Program-made: the position numbers and the translations under genes
Notes under the pieces: generated by a model
The model's database searches: none
Seen by the model: the letters and a program-made list of their open reading frames with translations, nothing else
What the model was told of the DNA's origin: nothing
Part shown: piece after piece, positions 7,611-15,052 of the stretch
Numbering within the stretch: the first letter of the stretch is position 1
How the letters are laid out: each line of letters begins with the position of its first letter
Assembly: GCA_002307235.1 (NCBI GenBank)
Contig: DBTV01000011.1
Span: 46,381 to 110,380, forward strand
Length of the DNA: 64,000 nucleotides
Direction: 5' to 3'
Source: Acidobacteriaceae bacterium UBA1307
Lineage (GTDB): Bacteria; Acidobacteriota; Terriglobia; Terriglobales; Acidobacteriaceae

Positions 7611-9146
7611 GTGAAGACTTCGACGCGTTCCGCTCTGCCCGCTCGCAAGGAGTTCCTGGCTCTGGCCAAGGAACACACGCTCGTTCCCGTCTACCGCACC
7701 CTGACCGCCGATCTCGAGACGCCGGTCTCGGCCTTTCTGCGCGCGGCCTGGTCCGAACCCGAGTGCTGCCTGCTTGAGAGCGTTGAAAACGGCGAACAGG
7801 TGGGCCGCTACACCTTTATTGGCCTCAAGCCCTTCAAGCGCATCCTTGCGCGCGGTCGCCAGATCACCATCACCGAGGGTCGCAAGAAGACGCGGATCGA
7901 GGGCGACGCCTTCGCCGTGCTGCAGGAACATCTCTCAGGCCAGAGACCGGCGCGGATTCCCGGACTGCCTCCGTTCAGCGCCGGTGCCGTGGGCTTTTTC
8001 TCCTATGATGCGGTGCGGCTGATCGAGAAACTGCCGGAGAGCGCGGTCGACGAGCTGAAGGTTCCCGACGCGGCGTTGCTGTTTTTCGACGAGATTCTGG
8101 CCTTTGACCACGTGCGCAAACAGATCTGGCTGGTGGCGACGGCCGATGTGCGCCGGGAAAAGCCCGCCGTGGCCTACGAGAAGGCGATTCTGCGGCTTAA
8201 CCGGCTCGAAAAGAAGCTCTCCCAGCCGCTGCCCAAACTGCCGAAGAAAAAACTCGCAGGCAAGCTGAAGGTCAGCTTCCGCACGCGCAAGAGGGATTTT
8301 CTGGCCGCGGTCACAAAGACCAAGGAGTACATCGCCTCGGGTGACATCTTTCAGGCAGTCATCAGCCAGCGTTTCGACGTGGAGCCGGGCGTCGACAGTT
8401 TCCAGATCTACCGCTCGTTGCGCACCGTCAATCCGAGTCCATATATGTTTTTCCTGAGATTTTCGCTCGAGGACGAAGCGCCGACCGCCAGGGGAAAAAA
8501 GAAAAAACAACCCACGGTGGTCGAGGTGGCGGGCTCGTCGCCCGAGTTGCTGGTGCGCGTGCACGAGGGCAAGGTCGAGTACCGCCCGATTGCCGGAACG
8601 CGGCCGCGCGGGGTAACCGAGGCCGAGGATCAGGCGCTTGCCGACGAGATGATCCACGACGAAAAGGAGCGGGCCGAGCACGTGATGCTGGTGGATCTGG
8701 GCCGCAACGACGTGGGCCGCGTCAGCGAATTTGGCTCGGTCAAGGTGGACCGACTGATGTTCATTGAGCGCTACTCGCACGTAATGCACATTGTCAGCGC
8801 CATTGAGGGCAAGCTAAAGCCGGAGCTGACGGCGATTGACGCGCTGCGGGCCTGCTTCCCTGCCGGAACGCTGTCGGGCGCGCCGAAGATTCGCGCCATG
8901 GAGATCATCGAGGAGCTGGAGCCGGTGCGCCGCGCAACCTATGGCGGCACAGTGATTTATGCCGACTACTCGGGCAACCTCGACTCCTGCATCGCGATCC
9001 GTTCGCTGCTGTCGGTCGACGGCAAGGGCTACGTGCAGTCGGGCGGCGGCGTGGTGGCCGACTCGACGCCGGAGTTCGAGTATCAGGAGTCGATCAACAA
9101 GTCGAAGGCCGTGCTTCGAGCTATCGAACGGGCGCGCGAAATTTAG
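7611..9146 (+). CDS. trpE: Anthranilate synthase component I (GTG start)
   Basis: The chorismate-binding subunit that, with the TrpG amidotransferase, converts chorismate and glutamine to anthranilate, the first step of tryptophan synthesis. The 511 residues show the family blocks: PIAGTRPRG, LVDLGRNDVGRVSEFG, FPAGTLSGAPKIRAMEII and SGGGVVADSTPEFEY. The start is a GTG preceded by TTAAAC seven bases upstream and no clear ribosome-binding site. An unusual insert with four consecutive lysines (ARGKKKKQPT) lies between the FFLRF strand and AGSSPELLVRV, where other TrpE proteins have only a short turn. The nearest trpG is about 3 kb away on the other strand. Confidence 0.93.
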   Translation: MKTSTRSALPARKEFLALAKEHTLVPVYRTLTADLETPVSAFLRAAWSEPECCLLESVENGEQVGRYTFIGLKPFKRILARGRQITITEGRKKTRIEGDAFAVLQEHLSGQRPARIPGLPPFSAGAVGFFSYDAVRLIEKLPESAVDELKVPDAALLFFDEILAFDHVRKQIWLVATADVRREKPAVAYEKAILRLNRLEKKLSQPLPKLPKKKLAGKLKVSFRTRKRDFLAAVTKTKEYIASGDIFQAVISQRFDVEPGVDSFQIYRSLRTVNPSPYMFFLRFSLEDEAPTARGKKKKQPTVVEVAGSSPELLVRVHEGKVEYRPIAGTRPRGVTEAEDQALADEMIHDEKERAEHVMLVDLGRNDVGRVSEFGSVKVDRLMFIERYSHVMHIVSAIEGKLKPELTAIDALRACFPAGTLSGAPKIRAMEIIEELEPVRRATYGGTVIYADYSGNLDSCIAIRSLLSVDGKGYVQSGGGVVADSTPEFEYQESINKSKAVLRAIERAREI

Positions 9147-9171
9147 CAATCGCTTAGATCGAATCACAAAG

Positions 9172-9205
9172 AAAAGGGGCAGCCAATCCAGGCTGTCCCT
9201 TTTTT
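9172..9205 (+). terminator. Terminator of trpE
   Basis: AAAAGGGGCAGCC pairs with GGCTGTCCCTTTTTT across AATCCA (one mismatch) and ends in a T-run. A classic intrinsic terminator. Confidence 0.9.
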
Positions 9206-9472
9206 GTACGCGCATCTTTGCGTTCTCTTATGAAACTCCGTTGTTGGGCGATCTCTCTATCACTATAGGAATCTTAAAGAAATCTCGTTATGTTGCCTAA
9301 AGGACGGTGCATACACGGCTGGTATGCCGCCCTGATCGACAAGGTCTTGCCCATACAACCGGTGCGGACAGTTCGAGAACGCGTGGCATGTACAGAAAAG
9401 AGGGCCCACAGTCGCGAACACCAAAAAGCCAAATGAAAGAGCTCAGAGAACCAGCGAAAGGATGACTTCATC
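9206..9472 (+). other. Intergenic region before the first repeat-protein gene
   Basis: No gene is seen. It ends with GCGAAAGGA followed by the ATG at 9473. I looked for a riboswitch fold and found no recognised core. The promoter is not clear. Confidence 0.4.
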
Positions 9473-10129
9473 ATGGTTTCCGGTTTACAAGAAAGAAATT
9501 CCATACTCACTGGGGTGGCTGCCTCGCAGGCCGTCAGTCCCGTCGGAAGCGTGGACTCTTCTTACGACGATGCCCTAGCTTCTCTGTTCACCTCCATCGC
9601 TGCGGGCGATACGGAGACTGCGCAGACGGCTCTGGCTGCCGTGAAGCAGTTTCCCGCCGCGCAATCAGACGCGAGTTCGCCGCTTGGATCGTTTCTGGCA
9701 AGCGTCTCCGATTCACTCGACAGTGGTGACATCGCCGATGCGCAGTCGGCCCTGAAGACGCTGAAGACCTACACGGTCAGCAATGCCAACGATGAAACGA
9801 GCAACTCCGAGAGCACATCGCTCGAGACGAGCTATTCGACCACCACCTTTGGTGAAAATGTCTTCAACCTGTCGAGCGCCCTTGGTTCGCAGAATCTGAA
9901 CGACGCCATCGATTCCTATAACGACCTGACCACGTTGGTCACCAACCAGAGCTTTCTGAGCTCTTCGACCGATCTGGCCGAGCGGCTGGCCGACGATGCT
10001 CCGGCAACGACGCAGTTGCTGCAGATTGGCTCCAGTCTCGAAGCCGGCAACATCACCTCGGCCCAGATGGCGCTCGATGGTTTTCTGGCCAGTCTTTCCG
10101 CGGGCTCGTTGATTAGCGCCAAGGCATAG
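9473..10129 (+). CDS. Repeat protein A of a paralogous pair, unknown function
   Basis: A 218-residue acidic, Ser/Ala-rich protein with no signal peptide or membrane segment. It holds four units of about 36-40 residues, each a predicted helical stretch with the core (S/A)GD-I-x-x-AQ-x-AL: IAAGDTETAQTALAAV, LDSGDIADAQSALKTL, LGSQNLNDAIDSYNDL and LEAGNITSAQMALDGF. A Ser/Thr-rich linker separates units 2 and 3. The next gene encodes a paralogue with the same four units in the same order. Similar sGnlssAQ.Al..L repeats occur, as far as I recall, in uncharacterised Ser-rich proteins of soil bacteria. No function is known. A GAAAGGA site precedes the ATG. Confidence 0.75.
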   Translation: MVSGLQERNSILTGVAASQAVSPVGSVDSSYDDALASLFTSIAAGDTETAQTALAAVKQFPAAQSDASSPLGSFLASVSDSLDSGDIADAQSALKTLKTYTVSNANDETSNSESTSLETSYSTTTFGENVFNLSSALGSQNLNDAIDSYNDLTTLVTNQSFLSSSTDLAERLADDAPATTQLLQIGSSLEAGNITSAQMALDGFLASLSAGSLISAKA

Positions 10130-10160
10130 AGCCTTTCTCCTGATCTTCAGGAGAAGGCTT
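10130..10160 (+). terminator. Hairpin after repeat protein A
   Basis: AGCCTTTCTCCTGA pairs with TCAGGAGAAGGCTT (one mismatch) across a 3-nt loop right after the stop. It lacks a T-tract. Confidence 0.6.
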
Positions 10161-10456
10161 CCGCCGGTCGCCCTGTGCCGTGGACGTGCGCAGGCAGAGG
10201 TCCGCAAGAGGATTGTCGCGAGTCTCCAGTCTTCTTGCGGGCTTCTTGATGTGAGATGGCTTGAGCGGCATGCCGCGCTCGGTTCCGTTTAAGAACTGGC
10301 AATAGCCTGTTCCAATCCGAGATTGCCGTAAAGCCTTTCTTCTTGTTCTTTCCTCAAGTTTTTCTGTTCGCGGCCCACACTAAACCAAGAAACACGACTC
10401 AATCCGGATCGAGCGGACTCCAGTTGAGTAATTTCTTTGCGAAAGGACCGTTCCTC
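10161..10456 (+). other. Intergenic region before the second repeat-protein gene
   Basis: No gene is seen. The in-frame upstream extension from 10343 has no family features and is not taken as coding. GCGAAAGGA ends 8 bases before the ATG, the same motif as at the paralogue. The 3' part is pyrimidine-rich. Confidence 0.4.
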
Positions 10457-11293
10457 ATGCAGATCTCTAGTTTGCAAAGCAGCGCGACATTGTTATCGTC
10501 GCTCACGAGTTCGACCACATCCTCTTCGACGAGCAGCTCGAATGCTTTCGACAGCGCACTGTCCAATCTTGTTTCGGCAGTTCAGTCCGGCAATGTAAGC
10601 GACGCGCAAAAGTATTTGGCCGAGGTGGAAAAGCTGCAGCCGAGCGATGCTTCGTCGAGCTCCAGCTCAAGTTCGAGCGCCAGTTCGCCACTGGGCACCT
10701 TTTTGTCGAGTGTATCGACGGCTCTTGCGCAGGATGACATCAGCTCGGCGCAGTCGGCCCTGACCACGCTCGAAAGCGCATCCAGCTCTTCGACAACGGC
10801 AAGCTCAAGCAGCACCGACACGGTCACGCTGTCGAGCACTGCCTCGACCTCTTCGAGTTCGTCGGAGATGACCTCGATTGAAGCCACGATCTCGGCGTTG
10901 CAGAGCGAGATTCTGACGCTGTTCAGCGCGATTGCCAGCGGCGACACCAGCAGCGCACAGAACTCCTACAGCTCGCTGACGGACATGCTAAGTTCGAACG
11001 GAACACTGTCGGCTTCGACCGGCGCGAGCAGCTCGGACAGCACGAACTCGACGGACAGCACCAGCTCGACACTGTTCGATGCGTTGGGCAGCACGAGCAG
11101 TTCTTCTTCAACAGCGGCTTCTTCTTCGACCGTGAGCAGCTCGGGCGATGCATCGACCGATGCCACGCTGACCAGCCTGCTGTCGCTGCTCGGCTCCTCG
11201 CTGAGCAACAATGACATCTCAAGCGCGCAGAGTGCACTCAGCAACTACTTCAGCAAGATCGACGTTGGCTCGGTGGTCAGTACTTCGGTCTAG
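10457..11293 (+). CDS. Repeat protein B of a paralogous pair, extreme Ser-rich
   Basis: A 278-residue paralogue of the preceding gene, starting MQISSLQSSATLLSSL. The four units are VQSGNVSDAQKYLAEV, LAQDDISSAQSALTTL, IASGDTSSAQNSYSSL and LSNNDISSAQSALSNY. Unit 2 is preceded by SPLGTFLSSV, matching SPLGSFLASV of protein A. The linkers are long poly-Ser/Thr tracts, as in DASSSSSSSSSASSPLG. The DNA is rich in AGC/TCG codons, which can expand by slippage. There is no signal peptide or membrane segment. The Ser-rich linkers could be disordered or modified (inference). Confidence 0.75.
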   Translation: MQISSLQSSATLLSSLTSSTTSSSTSSSNAFDSALSNLVSAVQSGNVSDAQKYLAEVEKLQPSDASSSSSSSSSASSPLGTFLSSVSTALAQDDISSAQSALTTLESASSSSTTASSSSTDTVTLSSTASTSSSSSEMTSIEATISALQSEILTLFSAIASGDTSSAQNSYSSLTDMLSSNGTLSASTGASSSDSTNSTDSTSSTLFDALGSTSSSSSTAASSSTVSSSGDASTDATLTSLLSLLGSSLSNNDISSAQSALSNYFSKIDVGSVVSTSV

Positions 11294-11492
11294 ATCACCA
11301 CCGCGCTCGTGGCGGTGCCATCGCCTCGCAACCGCCGCGAGAGCCGGGCCAGCGTTCCAACGTTGCCGATCCATCCCTCACGGACAGAAGCCTCTTCTGC
11401 CCTTCGGCGCACGTGTTCCGTGGCCCGGCAATTTTTTGTTCGAAAATCTTTTTCTCGAAAAGCTATTGCTCGAAATTGCTGCGATACGCGCG

Positions 11493-12383
11493 CTACTCCG
11501 CACCGAAGATGCGACGGAAGAAACGGCCCACGCGCGAGAAGAAGTTTTCATCCTTCTGTTTTGCATGGCTTGAAGCCGTCGGTGTTTTTGCAGTGTCCGA
11601 GGCGGGCGTGTGCGTGGCGGCATCGCTGCCGTTATGCACGAGAGGCGCGGTGATCACCGGGCCGTCGCTCGGCTTGGGCGCGGCCATCGGTGCAAGGCCT
11701 TCACTTTGCGCCAGCGGAAATTCATTGTCTTCGCTCTTGTCGGGCGGGCAACCACAGGGTTCCCTCTCCGTGTCGACCACTTCGTGCAGGCTGCCGTGCT
11801 GGAAGCTGACGCGCTGGCCGGACTGCACACGATAGGCGCCGCCCTCGAAGAGACTCGAAACCAGCACATAGGGCGCGTGCGGACTGGCGTTGTCGATACA
11901 GGTATCGCCCTTGTCGCCGAGCCGCACGGCGATCTCGCCGGTGCCCGCGCCGCTGACAAGAATCCGAAAATCGGGCGTCAGCAGCACGTCGGAGTTTTGC
12001 CCGGCCGCGCTGCGATTGGCCAGATTCAGCTCGAGTGCGCCACGGTCGAGCGCGAGCAGAAGCCCCGGCGCGCCGCCATCGGTCGGCACGCTCGCATCGG
12101 CGGCAAGGCGCACGGTTGTCGAGGCGCACAGATGCAATTCGCCCCGGCGCGGCAGAAGAACCTTTGCCGTGCGCGTGCCGGCGGTAATGGTGCCGCTTAC
12201 GGCAATCATTGCCCGGTCGCCGGAGACCTCGAGCGCGCCGGTCACCGTCGGACCGCCGTGCCTGCTGTCGAGCGGAATAATGGCAATGGGGGTTGGCTGC
12301 GCGGTTTGTTGCGCCTGTGCGGTGGACCCGGCGCACAGCGCCAGAGCCAGAGACCATCCGAAGTTGTGAGCCCGTCCGTTCAT
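11493..12383 (-). CDS. Secreted FecR-like protein of unknown function
   Basis: A 296-residue exported protein; the signal peptide is MNGRAHNFGWSLALALCAG with a cut near STAQA. The middle (residues about 60-200) has the short beta-strand pattern of FecR-type domains: RGELHLCASTTVRLAAD, LLALDRGALELNL, VLLTPDFRILVSG and YRVQSGQRVSF. Two cysteine-bearing blocks (GDTCIDN, REPCGCPPD) may form disulfides. A low-complexity Ser/Thr/Pro stretch follows, and the protein ends in a basic amphipathic helix, VGRFFRRIFGAE. Only 6 bases separate its ATG from the trpG stop, so the two are probably cotranscribed. No function can be assigned. Confidence 0.7.
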   Translation of the reverse strand: MNGRAHNFGWSLALALCAGSTAQAQQTAQPTPIAIIPLDSRHGGPTVTGALEVSGDRAMIAVSGTITAGTRTAKVLLPRRGELHLCASTTVRLAADASVPTDGGAPGLLLALDRGALELNLANRSAAGQNSDVLLTPDFRILVSGAGTGEIAVRLGDKGDTCIDNASPHAPYVLVSSLFEGGAYRVQSGQRVSFQHGSLHEVVDTEREPCGCPPDKSEDNEFPLAQSEGLAPMAAPKPSDGPVITAPLVHNGSDAATHTPASDTAKTPTASSHAKQKDENFFSRVGRFFRRIFGAE

Positions 12384-12389
12384 GATTGG

Positions 12390-12962
12390 CTAAAGGTCAA
12401 GAAAGTTGCGGATCATCTCGTGACCGTGCTCGGTGAGCACGCTTTCGGGGTGGAACTGCACGCCTTCAATGGGCAGCGTGGCGTGGCGCAGGCCCATGAT
12501 GACCGAGCCGGTCGCATCGCTCGTGCGCGCGGTGACCTTGAGCGCCTTGGGCAGCGACTGCTCGCGGACCACCAGCGAGTGATAGCGCGTGCAGGTCAAA
12601 GGCGTGGGCAGTCCAGCAAAGATTCCCTTGGCGTCGTGCTCAACCTGGCTGACCTTGCCGTGCATCAGCGTGCTGGCGCGGACGACCTCGCCGCCGAAGG
12701 CCTCGCCGATGGCCTGATGGCCCAGGCAGACGCCGAAGATCGGCACCTTGCCGGCCATGTGCCTGATGAGCGGAATCAGGATGCCGGCCTCGCGCGGCGT
12801 GCAGGGGCCGGGCGAGAGCAGAATCCGGTCCGGGTGCAGGGCTTCGACCTCTTCGGGCGTCACCTCGTCGTTGCGGCGCACCACAACCTTGGCCCCGAAC
12901 TCGCCGAGATACTGCACCAGGTTGTAGGTAAACGAATCGTAGTTGTCGAGAACGAAAACCAT
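12390..12962 (-). CDS. trpG: Anthranilate/aminodeoxychorismate synthase glutamine amidotransferase
   Basis: A 190-residue class I glutamine amidotransferase that supplies ammonia to TrpE (and possibly PabB). It starts MVFVLDNYDSFTYNLVQYL. The catalytic triad is visible: Cys in GVCLGHQAIGEAFGG and the His/Glu pair in GVQFHPESVLTEHG. The oxyanion-side block LLSPGPCTPREAG is intact. An upstream in-frame extension is rejected because the family begins at this Met. TACACT lies 9 bases before the ATG. It is unlinked to trpE and followed at 6 bases by the FecR-like gene. A dual role in folate synthesis, as in Bacillus PabA/TrpG, cannot be excluded. Confidence 0.92.
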   Translation of the reverse strand: MVFVLDNYDSFTYNLVQYLGEFGAKVVVRRNDEVTPEEVEALHPDRILLSPGPCTPREAGILIPLIRHMAGKVPIFGVCLGHQAIGEAFGGEVVRASTLMHGKVSQVEHDAKGIFAGLPTPLTCTRYHSLVVREQSLPKALKVTARTSDATGSVIMGLRHATLPIEGVQFHPESVLTEHGHEMIRNFLDL

Positions 12963-13038
12963 CGTGAAGCCAGTGTAGCGCGTCTGGGGCCCGCGCGGCG
13001 CTTGCATCAGGGCCAACCGCTCTGCCACACTGAACGCG

Positions 13039-13320
13039 ATGATTCTACATTTCTTCATTCGCGGCCGGGTGCAGGGCGTCGGCTTCCGGTGGTTCGTGCA
13101 GCGGCAGGCCTCTTCGCTCGATCTGCGTGGCTGGGTGCGCAATACCGAAGAGGGCGAGGTCGAGGTCGTGGCTTCGGGCCCGGAGGCCGATCTGGAGGCA
13201 CTGCGCGCGATTCTGCATCGTGGGCCGCGCGGCTGCCGTGTCGATCACATTGACGAGTTTTTCCTCGACGAAGAGCATGTCGGCGCGTTAAGCTCTTTTC
13301 GCATCGACGGAGCCTGGTAG
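13039..13320 (+). CDS. acyP: Acylphosphatase
   Basis: A 93-residue enzyme that hydrolyses carboxyl-phosphate bonds such as those of acetyl phosphate and carbamoyl phosphate. The phosphate-binding loop GRVQGVGFRWFV carries the catalytic arginine, and the catalytic asparagine is in GWVRNTEEGEVEV. Length and fold pattern match the family. It is divergent from trpG with 76 bases between the start codons. CACACT lies seven bases before the ATG and there is no Shine-Dalgarno, compatible with a leaderless message. Confidence 0.92.
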   Translation: MILHFFIRGRVQGVGFRWFVQRQASSLDLRGWVRNTEEGEVEVVASGPEADLEALRAILHRGPRGCRVDHIDEFFLDEEHVGALSSFRIDGAW

Positions 13321-13354
13321 AGGCGCCGTGTTCTCCCGCACCAGCCCGAGCTTT

Positions 13355-13360
13355 TATAAT
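13355..13360 (+). promoter_or_regulatory. -10 box upstream of apt
   Basis: A perfect TATAAT lies 74 bases before the apt ATG. The -35 candidate around 13331 is poor. GAGGAGCAACGG provides a ribosome-binding site further down. Confidence 0.45.
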
Positions 13361-13434
13361 CCCTAAGTGGAAGTAGAACCGCGATTCAGTCCGTTCGCAT
13401 CCACAGACAGACATTCGCTGAGGAGCAACGGTTC

Positions 13435-13992
13435 ATGCCCGAGATCACCGAGACCATTGATATGATCGAAATCGAAAACCTGAAGAAGCTGGTTCGCACC
13501 GTTCCGGACTTCCCCAAGCCCGGTATCCTTTTCTACGACATCACGACGTTGCTCAAGGACAAGACCGGCTTTGCCAAGCTGATCGACGCGATGGCGGCGC
13601 ATTACATGGAGCAGAAGATCGATCTGGTGCTGGGCATCGAGGCGCGCGGCTTCATCTTTGGGCCGGCGCTGGCCTATCGCCTGAATGCGGGCTTTGCCCC
13701 CGTGCGCAAGCCGCGCAAGCTCCCCGCGCCAGTGGCTCGCGTCACCTACGATCTGGAGTACGGCAGCGACACGCTTGAAATCCACAAGGACGCAATCGAG
13801 CCCGGCCAACGGGTAGTGATTGTCGACGATCTGCTGGCGACCGGCGGCACCATGGAAGCCACCGTCAAGCTGGTCAAGGAACTGGGCGGCGAGATCGCCG
13901 GTCTGGCCTTCGCCGTCGAACTCGACTTCCTCAAGGGCCGCAACCGCTTCCCCGGCTACGACGTCTTCAGCCTGCTGCACTACAGCGAATAA
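13435..13992 (+). CDS. apt: Adenine phosphoribosyltransferase
   Basis: A purine-salvage enzyme making AMP from adenine and PRPP in the cytosol. The PRPP-binding motif is VVIVDDLLATGGTMEA. Upstream are the family blocks FPKPGILFYDITTLLKD and VLGIEARGFIFGPALAY. Its 185 residues are slightly longer than the usual 170-180 owing to an N-terminal extension of about nine residues. An internal ATG (MIEIENLKKL) would give the standard length, but the strong GAGGAG before 13435 favours the longer form. It is monocistronic with its own terminator. Confidence 0.93.
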   Translation: MPEITETIDMIEIENLKKLVRTVPDFPKPGILFYDITTLLKDKTGFAKLIDAMAAHYMEQKIDLVLGIEARGFIFGPALAYRLNAGFAPVRKPRKLPAPVARVTYDLEYGSDTLEIHKDAIEPGQRVVIVDDLLATGGTMEATVKLVKELGGEIAGLAFAVELDFLKGRNRFPGYDVFSLLHYSE

Positions 13993-14024
13993 TTTTTCTC
14001 GTTTTGGTGGAGAGAATTGCTGTG

Positions 14025-14062
14025 AAAGCCCCTGCTCCGGAAGGTTCGGCGCAGGGGCTTTT
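14025..14062 (+). terminator. Terminator of apt
   Basis: AAAGCCCCTGC pairs with GCAGGGGCTTTT and ends in a short T-run. Confidence 0.85.
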
Positions 14063-14080
14063 AGGCTGATGCAAAGCGGT

Positions 14081-14247
14081 GTTTTGAAAGGGCACGGATT
14101 CATCCGTGCCATCGATGGCATAAAAAAGAATGGGCTTCAGCCCCTGAGAGGGCGGCGGAAAGTAAGCTCTAAACATCTCTCCGCGCCTAAAGGCGCAATC
14201 TCTTTGTGTTCTCGTTTGGCCCGGCTGAAGCCGGACCCTTTCAAAAC
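14081..14247. repeat. REPIN-like element: inverted pair of REP palindromes
   Basis: The ends are imperfect inverted repeats: GTTTTGAAAGGGCACGG at 14081-14097 and, read in reverse complement, GTTTTGAAAGGGTCCGG at 14231-14247 (15 of 17 match). Each end continues into a palindrome: GGCACGGAT/ATCCGTGCC on the left and GGCCCGGCT/AGCCGGACC on the right. The middle has further short palindromes (GGGCTTCAGCCC, GCGCCTAAAGGCGC). It has no coding content. A related single unit is at 27932-27961. Confidence 0.6.
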
Positions 14248-14296
14248 CAATGTGCAGATTAGTTTTTGCCGCAGACAGGAAAGCCTCTGCGCTGCA

Positions 14297-15052
14297 TTAC
14301 TCCGGGGTCTGCGCCGTTTCCACAATCTGTTCGGCCGGATCGTCCTGGAAGCTCTGCGCATCGGCAAAGCGGTAGCCGACGTAGACATCGGTGAGCAGGT
14401 AGATCGGGCTTGAGGCGTCGTCTTCGATCTTTTTGCGCAACTGGCGGACGAAGGTGCGAAGGTACTCGACCTCTTCGCGACAATCGCCACCCCAGACGGC
14501 GGTCAACAGCTTGGCATAGGTCACGACGCGGCCGGCACGGCTCATCAGGCAGTGCAGAATGTCGAACTCCTTGCGCGTCAGGTGGACCTGTTCGCCGCGT
14601 TTGGTCACGGTGCGCTTGACCGGGTCGAGCAGAATTTCGCCAATGGCGATCGGTGCATCCTCGGCACGCTCGGGGGCGCGGACGCGACGGACGGCGGTGC
14701 GAATGCGGGCGATCAGCTCGCGCATGCTGAAGGGCTTGGTCACGTAATCGTCGGCTCCCTGATCGAGCGCCGCCACCTTATCCTCTTCCTGATCGCGCAC
14801 GGTCAGCATCAGCACCGGCAGCCGCGGCGCAAAGCTGCGAATCCGCTTCAGCGTCTCGATGCCACCGATGCCGGGCATATTCATGTCGAGCAGAACCGCA
14901 TCGTAACCGCCGGCGCGCAGCAACTGCAGCGCCTCTTCTCCGCGCGAGGCCTCGGCTACCTGAAAGCCGAGTTCGAGCAGCGGAGGCCGCAAGGCTCTGC
15001 GGATAGCGGATTCATCGTCAACAACCAAAATACGGATTGCGGTCGCGTTCAT
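14297..15052 (-). CDS. KdpE-like OmpR/PhoB-family response regulator
   Basis: A 251-residue DNA-binding response regulator. The receiver has the acidic pocket VVDDESAIRR, phospho-acceptor Asp in AVLLDMNMPG and the conserved lysine in DDYVTKPFSMREL. The winged-helix output domain (residues about 140-235) includes LTRKEFDILHCLM and the recognition segment EYLRTFVRQLRKKI. It overlaps the 3' end of the kinase gene by four bases (ATGA), so the pair is one operon. The partner resembles KdpD, but no kdpFABC genes are visible, so the target is unknown. The C-terminal tail is longer than in typical KdpE. Confidence 0.9.
   Translation of the reverse strand: MNATAIRILVVDDESAIRRALRPPLLELGFQVAEASRGEEALQLLRAGGYDAVLLDMNMPGIGGIETLKRIRSFAPRLPVLMLTVRDQEEDKVAALDQGADDYVTKPFSMRELIARIRTAVRRVRAPERAEDAPIAIGEILLDPVKRTVTKRGEQVHLTRKEFDILHCLMSRAGRVVTYAKLLTAVWGGDCREEVEYLRTFVRQLRKKIEDDASSPIYLLTDVYVGYRFADAQSFQDDPAEQIVETAQTPE

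Noticed and set aside
9206..9472. Possible riboswitch before repeat protein A.
   Set aside because: I found short pairings but no conserved core of a known class. A covariance-model search would be needed to reopen this.
10343..10456. N-terminal extension of repeat protein B.
   Set aside because: The frame is open, but the ribosome-binding site and similarity to protein A begin at ATG 10457.
11610..13253. A 547-codon open frame on the plus strand.
   Set aside because: It runs antisense through the FecR-like gene and trpG and overlaps acyP in another frame.
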